Notes under the pieces: generated by a model | What the model saw: only the letters and a program-made list of their open reading frames with translations | Databases searched by the model: none | Told to the model about the DNA's origin: nothing | Shown: positions 15,645 to 15,980 of the stretch, one piece after another | Position numbering within the stretch: the first letter of the stretch is position 1 | How the letters are laid out: every line of letters begins with the position of its first letter | From: an uncultured Eubacterium sp. | Lineage (GTDB): Bacteria > Bacillota > Clostridia > Lachnospirales > Lachnospiraceae | DNA length: 15,980 nt | Direction of reading: 5' to 3' | Assembly (NCBI GenBank): GCA_910577295.1 | Contig: CAJTLS010000017.1 | Coordinates: forward strand, 1 to 15,980 | Made by a program: the position numbers and the translations under genes

Positions 15645-15980
15645 TCGGATGCAATTCAAAATAAGAAAGGATGAGTATGATGAATAGAAAATTAATTTCA
15701 ATAGCACTTCTTTTATGCATATTGTGTACGAGCAGTCCCAGTCTGCATATATCAAAGGCGAATGAAACAGAAAGCACTCAACTTAGTACGCCGACCTTTG
15801 TCCGCGCCCGCAGTTACAAAGCAAAGAAAATAAAAATAACATGGAACAAAGTAAATGGCGCTGACGGCTATCAGGTTTATCAAAAGAAAAAACGTAAGTT
15901 TGTAAAGGTCGCAGAGGTAAACGCAAATAAGAAAAAATGGCTCAGTCCCAAAACAAAATCTTATCAGACTTATATGGTGA
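15645..15980 (+). repeat. Tandem duplication, unit 2 (cut by window end)
   Basis: Second unit of the repeat beginning at 14381. Its first 44 bases copy the 3' end of the protease gene but carry an extra A, so they are a non-coding relic. The remainder is the start of the second companion gene. Confidence 0.9.
15677..15980 (+). CDS. Secreted Fn3-Big2 companion protein, copy 2 (3' end outside window)
   Basis: A tandem paralogue of the preceding gene, open to the right edge. In-frame ATGs are at 15671, 15677 and 15680, with AAGGA at 15667-15671, mirroring copy 1. The first 101 codons encode a signal peptide (core IALLLCILCTSSPSL, likely cleavage after SKA before NETES) and the beginning of the lysine-rich Fn3 domain, ending inside the stretch TYMV. 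The signal-peptide part differs from copy 1 at 20 of 112 aligned bases (15683-15794), while the Fn3 part differs at only 2 of 186 (15795-15980). No promoter or terminator is obvious after copy 1, so it may belong to the same transcript. Confidence 0.85.
   Translation, partial: MMNRKLISIALLLCILCTSSPSLHISKANETESTQLSTPTFVRARSYKAKKIKITWNKVNGADGYQVYQKKKRKFVKVAEVNANKKKWLSPKTKSYQTYMV

Noticed and set aside
14381..15980. CRISPR or short-repeat array
   Set aside because: There are only two units about 1.26 kb apart and they contain coding sequence; this is a gene duplication.

Overview
The window looks like a chromosomal segment of a low-to-mid GC Gram-positive anaerobe of the Clostridia, most likely Lachnospiraceae. 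The evidence is strong AGGAGG-type ribosome binding sites, GTG and TTG starts, a PASTA-type Ser/Thr kinase locus, and secreted proteins ending in lysine-rich fibronectin-III/Big2-like modules. Genus is not determinable from this sequence, and all ten protein-coding genes are on the + strand.

Layout. (1) Bases 1-4270 hold the 3' part of a very large surface protein built of Ig-like, YDG/MBG-like, Fn3-like and Big2-like modules. Its frame is open at the left edge, so the true start lies outside. (2) The 343-base gap 4271-4613 carries two tandem intrinsic terminators and an AT-rich stretch that probably holds the promoter of the next operon. (3) Bases 4614-8943 are a tightly packed housekeeping operon, prpC-prkC-rsgA-rpe: the PP2C phosphatase / PASTA kinase pair, a ribosome-assembly GTPase and ribulose-phosphate epimerase. 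(4) Bases 8944-9161 hold an orphan Shine-Dalgarno with a 6-codon ORF, then a compact array of abutting hairpins ending in a terminator only about 30 bases before an uncharacterised coiled-coil gene (9162-10007). (5) Bases 10008-11780 hold a terminator, a probable promoter, an SDR oxidoreductase and a small protein resembling zinc-dependent phospholipase C. (6) Bases 11781-15980 hold a good promoter, a leader ending in a strong terminator 24 bases before the start codon, a secreted metzincin-like metalloprotease, an overlapping secreted companion gene, and a second, window-truncated tandem copy of that companion.

How they work together. The phosphatase-kinase pair is expected to tune cell-wall and growth physiology, with rsgA and rpe as conserved operon partners. 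The surface protein, the protease and the companion(s) are exported and share a lysine-rich Fn3/Big2 type of module, so they probably act at the same cell-envelope site. The most interesting region is the right end. There a protease and a translationally coupled companion form a unit, the companion (with a few dozen bases of the protease gene's 3' end) has been duplicated in tandem, and the copies are mosaic: strongly diverged signal peptides but a nearly identical Fn3 module. Two genes (9162 and 12026) have a terminator squeezed between leader and ribosome binding site with no room for another promoter, which suggests expression controlled by conditional transcription termination.
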